Notes: generated from the letters alone by a model not told the origin. A stretch of 10,784 nucleotides of DNA from Sulfurovum sp. (GCA_021159425.1 JAGGRU010000169.1:1-10784); one strand, 5' to 3'; counted from the first letter of the stretch, positions 1-7,633 are shown. Translations and numbers: made by a program.

Positions 1-41
1 ATAAAATATATGCTTTATAGTTATTGATTTAAAGGGAATGA

Positions 42-3000
42 ATGAAAGATTCGATATTAAAAAGTTTAAGTGTACTTACCTTGCTCTCGGCAACAACACT
101 TTCTTATGCAGCGACTACTGTAAAAGGACCTATGGTCAGAAATGAATTGCCTAATCCGGGACTGGATGCCCGGGTCAATATTGTACCTATGGTAAAGAAA
201 CATACCGGAACGGTCTATACGGTAGAGACACTCCCCTTGAATGCTGCACTTTATTATGATAGTGTCAAAATAGAGGAAGAAGGTTTTACACTGACAGATC
301 CCAATAAAGTGACCATTGACCCTGAAGATGGTGATATTACAGCAGTCTTTACCTATACCTCCAGAGATGCTTTGGGAAATGTGACGGAACCCAGAAGTAT
401 CATTATGCGATTTCTCAATATAGAATTGTCCGGTTCTGTATTTCATGACTTTGACGGCAATACAAAAGTGGATGGGGAGAAAATATCAACTCTGGATGGA
501 GAAACACTTTTTATTACTCTGGTCAATGCCGAGAGTGAAATACTTGCTTCTAAAAAAGTTTCACAGGATGGAACATACGATCTTGACAATAAGGACGGTG
601 TTCAGCCATATAAAAACTATGCCATTGTCATTTCAGGTAAAAAAAATACACTAAATACCGTGTTCTCTGATACAGTGGCTCCTTCCGGTGAGAATATTAA
701 TTCCATGTCTAAAGGAAAAGACAGAGTAAAAGACGGTATCGTTGTGGTACGTGTGAAAGACAAAGATATTTCACAGATCGATTTCGGACTGGATATCAGA
801 CCGCTTGCAGAAGATAAAACAGCCAGGCAGCAGTTGAACCCCGGAGGAAAAGAACAGATTACTGTACCAACATTGACCGGCAGTGATGAAGAAGACGGAG
901 GAAAAGTAAGGTATTACATTCTTACACTGCCACAGAATGCCATACTTTTTCATAAAAGACAGAAGATCAGCAAAGCCGGTACGGAGATCAAAGATCCGAG
1001 CAGATTGACACTGGACCCTGACGACGGTGACATGAATGTCTCTTTTGAGTATGTGACAGCTGACTATGCCGGAGTGACCTCTTCCCCTGCAAAGGTAGAT
1101 ATGACGTTTATCGGTTTAACGATATCAGGCTCCGTGTTTGAAGATGGTGACGGTGATACGCACATCAATGGTAATCCAATTTCGACAGTTGATGGTAAAG
1201 TGCTTCACGTAATGTTGATGAATGATAGAAATATTATTTTGGCTTCTAAAGCAGTAGATGAGAACGGAACCTACAGTTTTAACGGAAAAGACGGCATTGT
1301 ACCAGGATTAACATACCGTTTGGTACTCAGTACACGTTCACGTGCCAGTACGTCAATGCTTGCCAAAGGATGGGTGAATGCCGGAGAAGGTGTAATAAAC
1401 CATGATGATAAAAAAGATGGTCAGACAACAGTGAAGATAGAGAATAAAGATCTTGACAATGTAAACTTCTCTGTGAATAAAATACCTGAAGCACAATCTA
1501 TAAAAGCAGCATCTCAACTCAACCCCGGTACAGATACAGATGTACCTGTGCCTCCTTTACAGGGGCGGGACCTTGAAAATGCGGATCATCTTGTTTATAC
1601 TGTAACGGATTTACCAAAAGATGCTTCACTTTTGTATGTGGGTACAAAAATAGTAAAAGTACCTTTTGTTGTAACAGACCCCAATAAACTTACTATAGAT
1701 CCTGAAAACGGAGCGAGAACGGTAATTTTCAGCTACAAGGCAACAGACCCTGATGGTATCTCTTCCGAAGTGGTTCCTGTTGTTATGCCTTTTAGTGAAC
1801 TGCAACTCTCGGGACATCTTTTTAACGATGGTAACAGTGATAACAATGTCAGTGGTCCATTAATAGATAGTGTAGACGGTAAAGCGCTTTATGTACTTTT
1901 ACTTGACAGCAATAAAACACTTTTGGCTTCAAAAGCTATAGAAAAAGGTCTCTTTCGTTTTGATGGTAAAGATGGTGTAAAACCAGAGAGTCAATTCTTT
2001 ATTGCTTTGGCAAAGGCACCTAAAGTAGACGCTTTCGGACTGCCGAAAACCTGGAATCATACAGGTGAAGCGATCAATAGTGCTGAAACAGGTAAAGACA
2101 GTGCAGCAGATGGTGTCATTGGTGTTAAGATCTTACAAAATGATGTGAGTGATATTGATTTTGGTATCAATAAACAGCCTCATGCAGACCATAAAGAGAC
2201 AAAGACACAGTTAAACCCGGGACTTGATATCAGGGTGGCTGTACCTGCATTATCAGGTGATGACAGAGAAAGCGGCAAAGATCTTATGTATAAAATTGAG
2301 TCTTTACCTACTTTGGGCACACTTTACTACAATGACACAAAAGTAGATACGATCGGTTTTGTTGTTGAAGATGAAGCCAACCTGAGTATAGACCCTCAAA
2401 ACGCAGATCTAATTGTACTCTTTACCTATGCCACAACAGATGAAGCAGGTGTCATTTCTGATCCTACCAGAGTAACTATGCCTTTTAAAGGATTACACAT
2501 CTCCGGGCGTGTTGTCAATGATGGTAATGGTAATGATGAGATCAAAGGTAAAGGTATCAAGATCCCTAAAAACCTTCATCCTTATGCCACACTGTTGGAT
2601 GAAGATCATGCAATATTGGCATCTAAGCCACTCACACGTGATGCAAAGTTCACTTTTTCCGGTAAAGACGGCATACGTCCAAATGCGAACTTTAGCGTAG
2701 TCATCTCTTTGAAAAAGAATTCACTGGTACCTCTGTTACCTGAGGGTTGGGAAGAGAGTGGTGCTGCTTCAGGAGAGCAAAATGCAAGCAAAGAGAGTGC
2801 AAGTAGTGATGGCAGTCTTACGATCTATGTAGGGGAAAAGAGTATGGATACATTAGAATTCGGTATCAATAAAAAGCCAAGTGCAGACAACAAAAATGTA
2901 AAAAGTATGATCAACCCTGGTGGGACTGTTGAAGTGGGTGTACCGGAATTAACAGGTAATGACAGAGAAAGTGGTACGGATCTTAAATATATTGTGAAGA

Positions 3001-3578
3001 AGGTACCTGAGAATGTCATACTCTACAATAGAGGTATTGTTGTGAAAAACAATGACTATGTAGACCCGAAATATTTGATGCTAGATCCGCAGGATGGGAA
3101 GCAAACAGTGATCTTTACTTATGCCAGTGTGGATGCAGAGGGTATTCTTTCAGAACCTGCAACTGTAACGATGGACTTCAGTGGTTTGAATATTTCAGGT
3201 TCTATACTGGAAGATTTTATGATAGATGGTGAGGTGGACAGTGTGATCACTGTGGCGGAAGATACAGTAAAATTTTTTGTGACACTGTTAAGTGACAAAG
3301 GAGAAGTACTGGCATCCGTACCTGTCTCTAACAAAGGTACTTATCTGTTTGATCAGGCCATGGGTGTCAATGCCCATACTAAATATAGAGTGCTACTTTC
3401 TGTGGATGCCAATGTCACTACTTCTACACTGCCTAAGGGATGGAACTATGCAGATGGTGAGAATGTGAACTCTTTAGGCAAAGGCAATGATGGTAAAGCT
3501 GACGGATTGATCGATATAAATGTAAAAGATACTGATCTTAAAAAAGTAGATTTTTCTGTGAATTATCTCATACAATAG
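42..3578 (+). CDS. Large secreted tandem-repeat protein, probable adhesin/surface fibre
   Basis: Start ATG at 42 has a good ribosome site (AAAGGGA, 31-37) and opens a classical Sec signal peptide: K2/K7, hydrophobic stretch about 9-22, likely cleavage after SYA at residue 23. The mature protein is five tandem units of about 228-233 residues beginning at the NPG motifs N38, N266, N494, N725 and N958. Each unit has an Ig/cadherin-like half (NPG, TxDPxDG, VxFTYxxxDAxG, VxMxF) and an SdrD-B/Cna-B-like half (ISGSVFxDGDGD, STVDGK, ILASK, GTYxFxGKDG, LPxGW, GKDxxxDG, DFGINK). There is no cysteine, no transmembrane helix after the signal, and no recognisable LPXTG, type 5 barrel, type 1 glycine-rich or type 9 C-terminal domain. 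The protein ends exactly at the end of unit 5. By family analogy it is an extended, possibly Ca-binding surface stalk or adhesin. Ligand, anchoring and export route are unknown. It looks monocistronic within the window, though nothing is visible upstream of base 1. Confidence 0.85.
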   Translation: MKDSILKSLSVLTLLSATTLSYAATTVKGPMVRNELPNPGLDARVNIVPMVKKHTGTVYTVETLPLNAALYYDSVKIEEEGFTLTDPNKVTIDPEDGDITAVFTYTSRDALGNVTEPRSIIMRFLNIELSGSVFHDFDGNTKVDGEKISTLDGETLFITLVNAESEILASKKVSQDGTYDLDNKDGVQPYKNYAIVISGKKNTLNTVFSDTVAPSGENINSMSKGKDRVKDGIVVVRVKDKDISQIDFGLDIRPLAEDKTARQQLNPGGKEQITVPTLTGSDEEDGGKVRYYILTLPQNAILFHKRQKISKAGTEIKDPSRLTLDPDDGDMNVSFEYVTADYAGVTSSPAKVDMTFIGLTISGSVFEDGDGDTHINGNPISTVDGKVLHVMLMNDRNIILASKAVDENGTYSFNGKDGIVPGLTYRLVLSTRSRASTSMLAKGWVNAGEGVINHDDKKDGQTTVKIENKDLDNVNFSVNKIPEAQSIKAASQLNPGTDTDVPVPPLQGRDLENADHLVYTVTDLPKDASLLYVGTKIVKVPFVVTDPNKLTIDPENGARTVIFSYKATDPDGISSEVVPVVMPFSELQLSGHLFNDGNSDNNVSGPLIDSVDGKALYVLLLDSNKTLLASKAIEKGLFRFDGKDGVKPESQFFIALAKAPKVDAFGLPKTWNHTGEAINSAETGKDSAADGVIGVKILQNDVSDIDFGINKQPHADHKETKTQLNPGLDIRVAVPALSGDDRESGKDLMYKIESLPTLGTLYYNDTKVDTIGFVVEDEANLSIDPQNADLIVLFTYATTDEAGVISDPTRVTMPFKGLHISGRVVNDGNGNDEIKGKGIKIPKNLHPYATLLDEDHAILASKPLTRDAKFTFSGKDGIRPNANFSVVISLKKNSLVPLLPEGWEESGAASGEQNASKESASSDGSLTIYVGEKSMDTLEFGINKKPSADNKNVKSMINPGGTVEVGVPELTGNDRESGTDLKYIVKKVPENVILYNRGIVVKNNDYVDPKYLMLDPQDGKQTVIFTYASVDAEGILSEPATVTMDFSGLNISGSILEDFMIDGEVDSVITVAEDTVKFFVTLLSDKGEVLASVPVSNKGTYLFDQAMGVNAHTKYRVLLSVDANVTTSTLPKGWNYADGENVNSLGKGNDGKADGLIDINVKDTDLKKVDFSVNYLIQ
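153..3575 (+). repeat. Five in-frame tandem units of about 690 bases (protein repeats)
   Basis: The units begin at the NPG codons at 153, 837, 1521, 2214 and 2913, giving unit lengths of 684, 684, 693 and 699 bases and a final 663-base unit. They are clear as protein (shared NPG, IDPxxG, FTYxxxDxxG, ISGxxxxD, GKDG, PxGW and DFGIN motifs) but diverged as DNA, so this is an old domain duplication rather than a recently expanding array. Unit 1 lacks the P-x-G-W motif before its GEN segment. Unit 5 has lost the acidic loop after ISGS (EDFMIDGEVD in place of DGDGD). Confidence 0.9.
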
Positions 3579-3585
3579 TATGAGA
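3566..3585 (+). terminator. Weak hairpin over the stop codon of the repeat-protein gene
   Basis: TCTCATA (3566-3572) pairs perfectly with TATGAGA (3579-3585) around a 6-base loop that contains the TAG stop. Only ATTTG follows, with no T-run, so this is at best a weak or factor-assisted terminator or a 3' end stabiliser. Confidence 0.3.
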
Positions 3586-3590
3586 ATTTG

Positions 3591-3615
3591 ACAGTTAACC
3601 AGGCAACTGTACAGT
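3591..3615. other. Inverted repeat and 10-base palindrome upstream of the C-S lyase gene
   Basis: ACAGTT (3591-3596) is the inverse of AACTGT (3605-3610), with 8 bases between. The right arm overlaps a perfect palindrome, ACTGTACAGT (3606-3615). Three ACTGT/ACAGT-type half-sites therefore lie within 25 bases, ending 21 bases upstream of the TATAAT box at 3637. This layout would suit a dimeric repressor or activator. It could also be an RNA hairpin in the trailer of the upstream gene. No regulator can be named. Confidence 0.35.
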
Positions 3616-3636
3616 GGATAATAAAAAGAACAAAAA

Positions 3637-3642
3637 TATAAT
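3637..3642 (+). promoter_or_regulatory. Probable -10 box for the patB-dacB operon
   Basis: A perfect TATAAT lies 42 bases before the ATG at 3685, in the only intergenic stretch upstream of this operon. No -35 hexamer sits at 16-18 bases. A perfect TTGACA at 3588-3593 is much too far away, and is also 23 bases from a GATAAT at 3617. Campylobacterota housekeeping promoters are known to rely on the -10 with AT-rich upstream DNA, which fits. The ribosome site is AGGA at 3676-3679, five bases before the ATG. Confidence 0.5.
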
Positions 3643-3684
3643 AGCATTAGCATCACCTGAACCTCTTAAAACGATAGGAAGCAT

Positions 3685-4842
3685 ATGAATTTTGAAGCCA
3701 TAAACAGAACCGGTACATACACAACAAAACTTGATGATGCTTTGAAGAAGTTTGGTACAGATGACCTTTTACCTTTGTGGGTGGCTGATATGGATCTGGC
3801 TTCTCCTCTTTGTGTGCAGAAAGCTTTGCAAAAAAGAGCAAAACATCCTCTTTACGGATATACGGTATACCCTGAAAAGTATTACAGCGTGATCAAACAG
3901 TGGATGCAAAAACGTTTTGACTGGAAGATCAAAACGAAGTGGATCGTACCTTGTTACGGGGTAGTGCCTTCTATGAATTTTGCTATAGAGGCATATACGA
4001 AAAAAGGTGATGGAATCATCATCCAATCACCTATCTATCCACCTTTTGCTTCTTCTGTAAAACACAGGAAAAGGAAACTTCTTGACAATACTTTAGTGTA
4101 TAAAGATGGTAAGTATACGATCGATTTTAAAGATCTTGAAATCAAAGCCAAAGAGGCAAAACTCTTTTTACTCTGCTCTCCGCACAATCCTACAGGCAGG
4201 GTATGGGATGAGGATGAATTGGAAAAAATCATAGATATCTGTATTGCCAATGATATCATCATTGTTGCAGATGAGATACATGCAGATATTGTGTATAAAA
4301 AAACACATCATATTTTAGGGAGTTTTGAAAAGGTACAAAATAGATGTATTATGCTAAATGCACCCTCTAAAACCTTCAATATTGCGGGTTTGAATACCTC
4401 TTATGCTATTATACCGGATGAAAAGCTCCGTAGAAAATACAGAGTAGAGCAGGACAGGTCAGGCATTACCAATGGAAACCCTTTTGGCATAGAAGCACTT
4501 ATGGCAGCGTATGAAGAGGGTGAAGTGTGGCTGGAAGATTTGAAAGTGTATCTCTCTGCCAATGTTGAGTATGTGAATGAATTTATTAAAACAAACAGAC
4601 TGCCTATTAAAACAGTAAAAACGGAAGCCACATTTTTAATCTGGCTGGATTGTCGTAAAATGGGGCTTAGTCATGATAAATTAATAGAATTCTTTGTTTA
4701 TGAAGCTAAACTTGGGTTAAATGACGGAAAAAGTTTTGGACAAACGGGAGATGGCTTTATGCGTTTAAATGTTGGAACATCAAAAGAAGTGCTTGAAGTG
4801 GCAATGAATAGACTGTTAATTGCCTATAAAGGAAAAAATTGA
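3685..4842 (+). CDS. patB: PatB/MalY-type PLP-dependent C-S lyase (cystathionine beta-lyase family aminotransferase)
   Basis: This is a cytoplasmic fold-type I PLP enzyme of 385 residues, the usual length for MalY/PatB (about 390). The N-terminal LPLWVADMD is the family hallmark, followed by YGYTVYPEKYY. CSPHNPTGRVW carries cofactor-binding N168, ADEIHAD carries D196 that pairs with the PLP ring nitrogen, and SKTFNIAGL carries the Schiff-base lysine K229. R360 in GFMRLNVG should bind the substrate carboxylate. Known members cleave cystathionine or other cysteine S-conjugates to pyruvate, ammonia and a thiol, so the likely role is methionine synthesis or sulfur recycling. True aminotransferase activity cannot be excluded. 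The start is fixed by AGGA five bases upstream. The stop overlaps the TTG start of the DacB gene by four bases, so the two are probably cotranscribed and translationally coupled. Confidence 0.85.
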   Translation: MNFEAINRTGTYTTKLDDALKKFGTDDLLPLWVADMDLASPLCVQKALQKRAKHPLYGYTVYPEKYYSVIKQWMQKRFDWKIKTKWIVPCYGVVPSMNFAIEAYTKKGDGIIIQSPIYPPFASSVKHRKRKLLDNTLVYKDGKYTIDFKDLEIKAKEAKLFLLCSPHNPTGRVWDEDELEKIIDICIANDIIIVADEIHADIVYKKTHHILGSFEKVQNRCIMLNAPSKTFNIAGLNTSYAIIPDEKLRRKYRVEQDRSGITNGNPFGIEALMAAYEEGEVWLEDLKVYLSANVEYVNEFIKTNRLPIKTVKTEATFLIWLDCRKMGLSHDKLIEFFVYEAKLGLNDGKSFGQTGDGFMRLNVGTSKEVLEVAMNRLLIAYKGKN

Positions 4843-6590
4843 ATAAAAAAATTATACTTTTTATAGTATTGTCATCTTGGATATATGCTCTGCCTGCAGG
4901 CATCAATAGAATTGTAAATAAATCCGGTATTCCTAAAAATGATATTAGTATTTATATTAAAGAGGCGGGGAATGGTGGGCGTGAACTGGCATCTCTCAAT
5001 GCAAGTAAAACGCGTACACCGGCTTCAGTCATAAAAGTATTGCCTATCTATGCAGCAACGTTAAAACTGGGTTTTGATTATCGTTGGCCGACACAATTTT
5101 ATACGGTTGGATCACTCAAGAACGGTGTGTTAAAAGGTGATCTTGTTGTAAAAGGTTTTGGTGATCCTACACTCTCTACAAGGGACTTGAAAAGTATTGT
5201 GTCCACTATAAAAGCAAAAGGTATCAAAAAGATCACGGGTAATATTGTGATAGACAGGAGCTATTTTGCTGTGGGGACAAAGAACAATTCCGGTTTTGAT
5301 AAAAATACTTACAGTCCATATAATGCCATGCCTGATGCTATGATGTTTAATGAGCGTATCTCTACGATCTGTATTACGCCGAACAAAAATGCTGTACATA
5401 AAAAAGTTGCAGACGGATCTTACAAAATTGTCAATAAGTTACAACGTGTCAATAAGCCTTGTAAAGGCAGATATTCGTGGCCGGGGCTTAAAATAAATAA
5501 TAGTTCTGCCATGCCCGAAGTATGGCTGCAGGGTAAAATTTCGAAAAAATGCGGAAAACGGAATATTTGTAAAGTCATTACAAAACCGTACAAATCATTT
5601 TACTATGCATTGAAAGATACATTGAAAAAAGAGGGTGTAACTGTATCTGGAAAAATGCGTTTGAACAAAGTGCCCTCAAATGCAAATATTTTATTTACAC
5701 ACTATTCCAGATCTTTGGAAAAGATCATTTCTAAAACAGCTAAGAAATCAAATAATTTATATGCGCGACATTTACTCCTGCTTTTGGGTGCAAAGATGTA
5801 TGGTGCACCCTCAACGCTTGCCAAAGGCAGAAAAGCTGTAGAATATATATTGAGAAGTAAAGGTGCCTTGGGAAGAGGGACACTGAGAATAGATAATGGA
5901 AGTGGATTATCGCGTACGGCAAAACTCAATGCAAAACTTTTAGCATACATGTATGACAATGCTTATAACCGTTATGGGTTAAGATGGATGAAAACACTCT
6001 CTATTGCAGGTGTAGACGGTACGATCAAAAGGCGTTTTAGAGGTACTGTCGTGAAAAACAGGGCTTGGATGAAAACAGGGACTTTGAATCGTGTTAAGAA
6101 TATTGGAGGGTATGTTAAAAGCAGATCAGGCAGGATGTATACTGTAGTGATCCTTGTTAATACCAAACAGGGAAGATGGAAAGCAGCACAGCTTCAGAAT
6201 AATATTATGAAATGGTTAGTGACTTATAAAGGCAGAGGCACAAAGCGAGCTGTCAAGACTGTTACCCCATCAAAATCAAAGATCATTATAGAAACAAATA
6301 CAAAGAGTGTACCTAAGAAGTCATCTATAGAAAAACCTTCTGGAGCTTATTACATACAAACCGGTTCATTCTCCTCTGTGCCAACGTCAGACTATATTGC
6401 CAGTATTAAAAAACTTGGATTACCCTATACTACGGAATATACAGACAAGTACAAAGTATTGGTAGGTCCATACAGTAATGAAAACCTTGCAAGGACTTCA
6501 TTGGCAAAAGTGCGTAAGCATATTAACGGTGGTGCTTTTTTGGTAAATAACAAGAGTAATATGAAAAGTAAAGGTGCTGCACTTTACTAA
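4839..6590 (+). CDS. dacB: D-Ala-D-Ala carboxypeptidase/endopeptidase (PBP4, family S13) with C-terminal SPOR domain
   Basis: This periplasmic penicillin-binding protein hydrolyses D-Ala-D-Ala ends or DAP-D-Ala cross-links. Start TTG at 4839 overlaps the preceding stop (TTGA) and is preceded by AAGG about six bases away. It is required to include the signal peptide (NKK, hydrophobic IILFIVLSSWIYA, probable cleavage near residue 17-20). All three active-site motifs are present: S63-V-I-K66 in TPASVIK, S304-N305-N306, and K412-T-G in WMKTGT. S13 landmarks GDPTLS (109-114), YNAMPDAMMFNE (161-172) and DNGSGLSR are also visible. Four cysteines (C178, C208, C238, C244) sit in the inserted domain and could form disulfides. 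After the catalytic part (to about 455) comes a Lys/Ser/Thr-rich linker (about 460-500) and then a SPOR domain (502-571: YYIQTGSF, VLVGPYSNENLA). SPOR domains bind glycan stripped of peptides at septa, so this enzyme is probably targeted to the division site. E. coli PBP4 has no such tail. The stop directly abuts that of the opposing gene. Confidence 0.92.
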   Translation: MNKKIILFIVLSSWIYALPAGINRIVNKSGIPKNDISIYIKEAGNGGRELASLNASKTRTPASVIKVLPIYAATLKLGFDYRWPTQFYTVGSLKNGVLKGDLVVKGFGDPTLSTRDLKSIVSTIKAKGIKKITGNIVIDRSYFAVGTKNNSGFDKNTYSPYNAMPDAMMFNERISTICITPNKNAVHKKVADGSYKIVNKLQRVNKPCKGRYSWPGLKINNSSAMPEVWLQGKISKKCGKRNICKVITKPYKSFYYALKDTLKKEGVTVSGKMRLNKVPSNANILFTHYSRSLEKIISKTAKKSNNLYARHLLLLLGAKMYGAPSTLAKGRKAVEYILRSKGALGRGTLRIDNGSGLSRTAKLNAKLLAYMYDNAYNRYGLRWMKTLSIAGVDGTIKRRFRGTVVKNRAWMKTGTLNRVKNIGGYVKSRSGRMYTVVILVNTKQGRWKAAQLQNNIMKWLVTYKGRGTKRAVKTVTPSKSKIIIETNTKSVPKKSSIEKPSGAYYIQTGSFSSVPTSDYIASIKKLGLPYTTEYTDKYKVLVGPYSNENLARTSLAKVRKHINGGAFLVNNKSNMKSKGAALY

Positions 6591-7454
6591 TTAAAATTTA
6601 TAGTTAAGAAGAAGTCTTATATTTGAAACTTCAACATTTTTATTTTCAACGGGTAACTCAGTTGCATGTTGATAAATATATTGTAAGCGAAGTACAAAAT
6701 CAGAGATGTTTTTACCGATCCCAACAGCATAAGTTCTGTCAAACTCCATGGCATGATGTTGAATTTTAAAACCATCATCCATAATGGCAAAAGCTCTTTT
6801 ACCAACATAAACCGCAGAACCGAAATGGTATCCATCATAATGCAAGTGTAATTTTAATCCGCTTGTCAGATACTCATCTTCTGCATTTTTTGTAAAGCTA
6901 TTTACATTTTCCTCATCAAGTTTGATATATTTTGTAATGGATGTCAGCTTGACCTTAATGCCATTTATCTTCATTTTATAATTGATCGTCAGATCACTTT
7001 GGTACACATTGAAATCATCATAATTTGTGCAATACTGTGTGAAGTTCGTGTTAATGTTTTTCCTTATATGGTACATGATCCCGGCACCATATGTTTTCCC
7101 TCCATCAGTAATGGCAATATTGTCATTGAGTATATTGATGTAGTTTAGATTAAACTCAAGATCATTTTGAAATGTATAGGTATATTTTAAAAATAGTTTA
7201 TCTGTTCTCAGGTCTTCTTTTAGAGGAGGCTGTTTGGTATTTGTATCACCATATTCATAGGCAAAACGATATTCTGAATGATCAAGATGAATATCAGCAC
7301 CTATGCCATAAACGACACCATCTTCTTTTTGTACAGAGTTTGTAAAATCTTTACTTTCAATGTAGGTTACTATACTTGAATGTACGGTTTCTGAAGTAGC
7401 CCATAGAGATGTACTGAGGCAAAACAAGAGTATCCATCTTATCATGATTTTCAT
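6591..7454 (-). CDS. Putative outer-membrane beta-barrel protein, unknown family
   Basis: The product has 287 residues with a Sec signal peptide (M1-A19, LLFCLSTSLWA then TSE). The rest is a run of about 12-14 amphipathic stretches with alternating hydrophobic/aromatic residues (for example DKLFLKYTYTF, LEFNLNYINIL, QSDLTINYKMKI, FVLRLQYIYQH). It ends in RLLLNYKF, a terminal strand with C-terminal Phe as recognised by the BAM complex. Together these indicate a small outer-membrane barrel, perhaps a porin-like or structural protein. I do not recognise the family. Start ATG (complement of 7452-7454) has only a weak AAAGAT ribosome site. An alternative ATG three codons in would shorten the signal peptide's charged end. 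The gene stands alone on this strand, has its own TATAAT upstream, and ends directly against dacB. Confidence 0.75.
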   Translation of the reverse strand: MKIMIRWILLFCLSTSLWATSETVHSSIVTYIESKDFTNSVQKEDGVVYGIGADIHLDHSEYRFAYEYGDTNTKQPPLKEDLRTDKLFLKYTYTFQNDLEFNLNYINILNDNIAITDGGKTYGAGIMYHIRKNINTNFTQYCTNYDDFNVYQSDLTINYKMKINGIKVKLTSITKYIKLDEENVNSFTKNAEDEYLTSGLKLHLHYDGYHFGSAVYVGKRAFAIMDDGFKIQHHAMEFDRTYAVGIGKNISDFVLRLQYIYQHATELPVENKNVEVSNIRLLLNYKF

Positions 7455-7485
7455 AGAATATCTTTGTTGTAATTTATTTAATTTG

Positions 7486-7491
7486 ATTATA
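7486..7491 (-). promoter_or_regulatory. Probable -10 box for the beta-barrel gene
   Basis: Read on the minus strand this is a perfect TATAAT preceded by GT, 31 bases before the ATG and giving a short leader of about 25 bases. No -35 hexamer is seen at 17 bases; the upstream DNA is a run of A/T tracts. Confidence 0.5.
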
Positions 7492-7633
7492 ACTAAAATA
7501 ACTTATGTAAATATATGATAGATGTGTAGATCCATAAATGTTCCATCTTGCTTGCCTTTAATATATGCTTTACATACTTTATCAAAATATACTAAAATCT
7601 TTCACTCTTTTCAAATATTAACACCAAGTAGGG

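Noticed and set aside
66..446. 126-residue minus-strand reading frame opposite the start of the repeat-protein gene
   Set aside because: It lies wholly inside the clearly coding 42-3578 gene, has no promoter or ribosome site, and its translation has no recognisable domain or signal. It is a shadow frame, like the other opposite-strand frames within this gene.
153..3575. Regular spacing of repeats considered as a CRISPR-like or recently recombining DNA array
   Set aside because: The periodicity (about 690 bases) is in frame, conserved as protein motifs and diverged as DNA. It reflects duplicated protein domains.
3588..3622. TTGACA (3588) with GATAAT (3617) as a consensus promoter
   Set aside because: The 23-base spacing is too long for a standard sigma-70 promoter; the TATAAT at 3637 is the better candidate.
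3474..3841. Two minus-strand reading frames (3474-3656 and 3653-3841) spanning the spacer between the repeat protein and patB
   Set aside because: They overlap coding sequence at both ends, are made of low-complexity aromatic-rich translation, and lack ribosome sites. The spacer is better explained as regulatory DNA.
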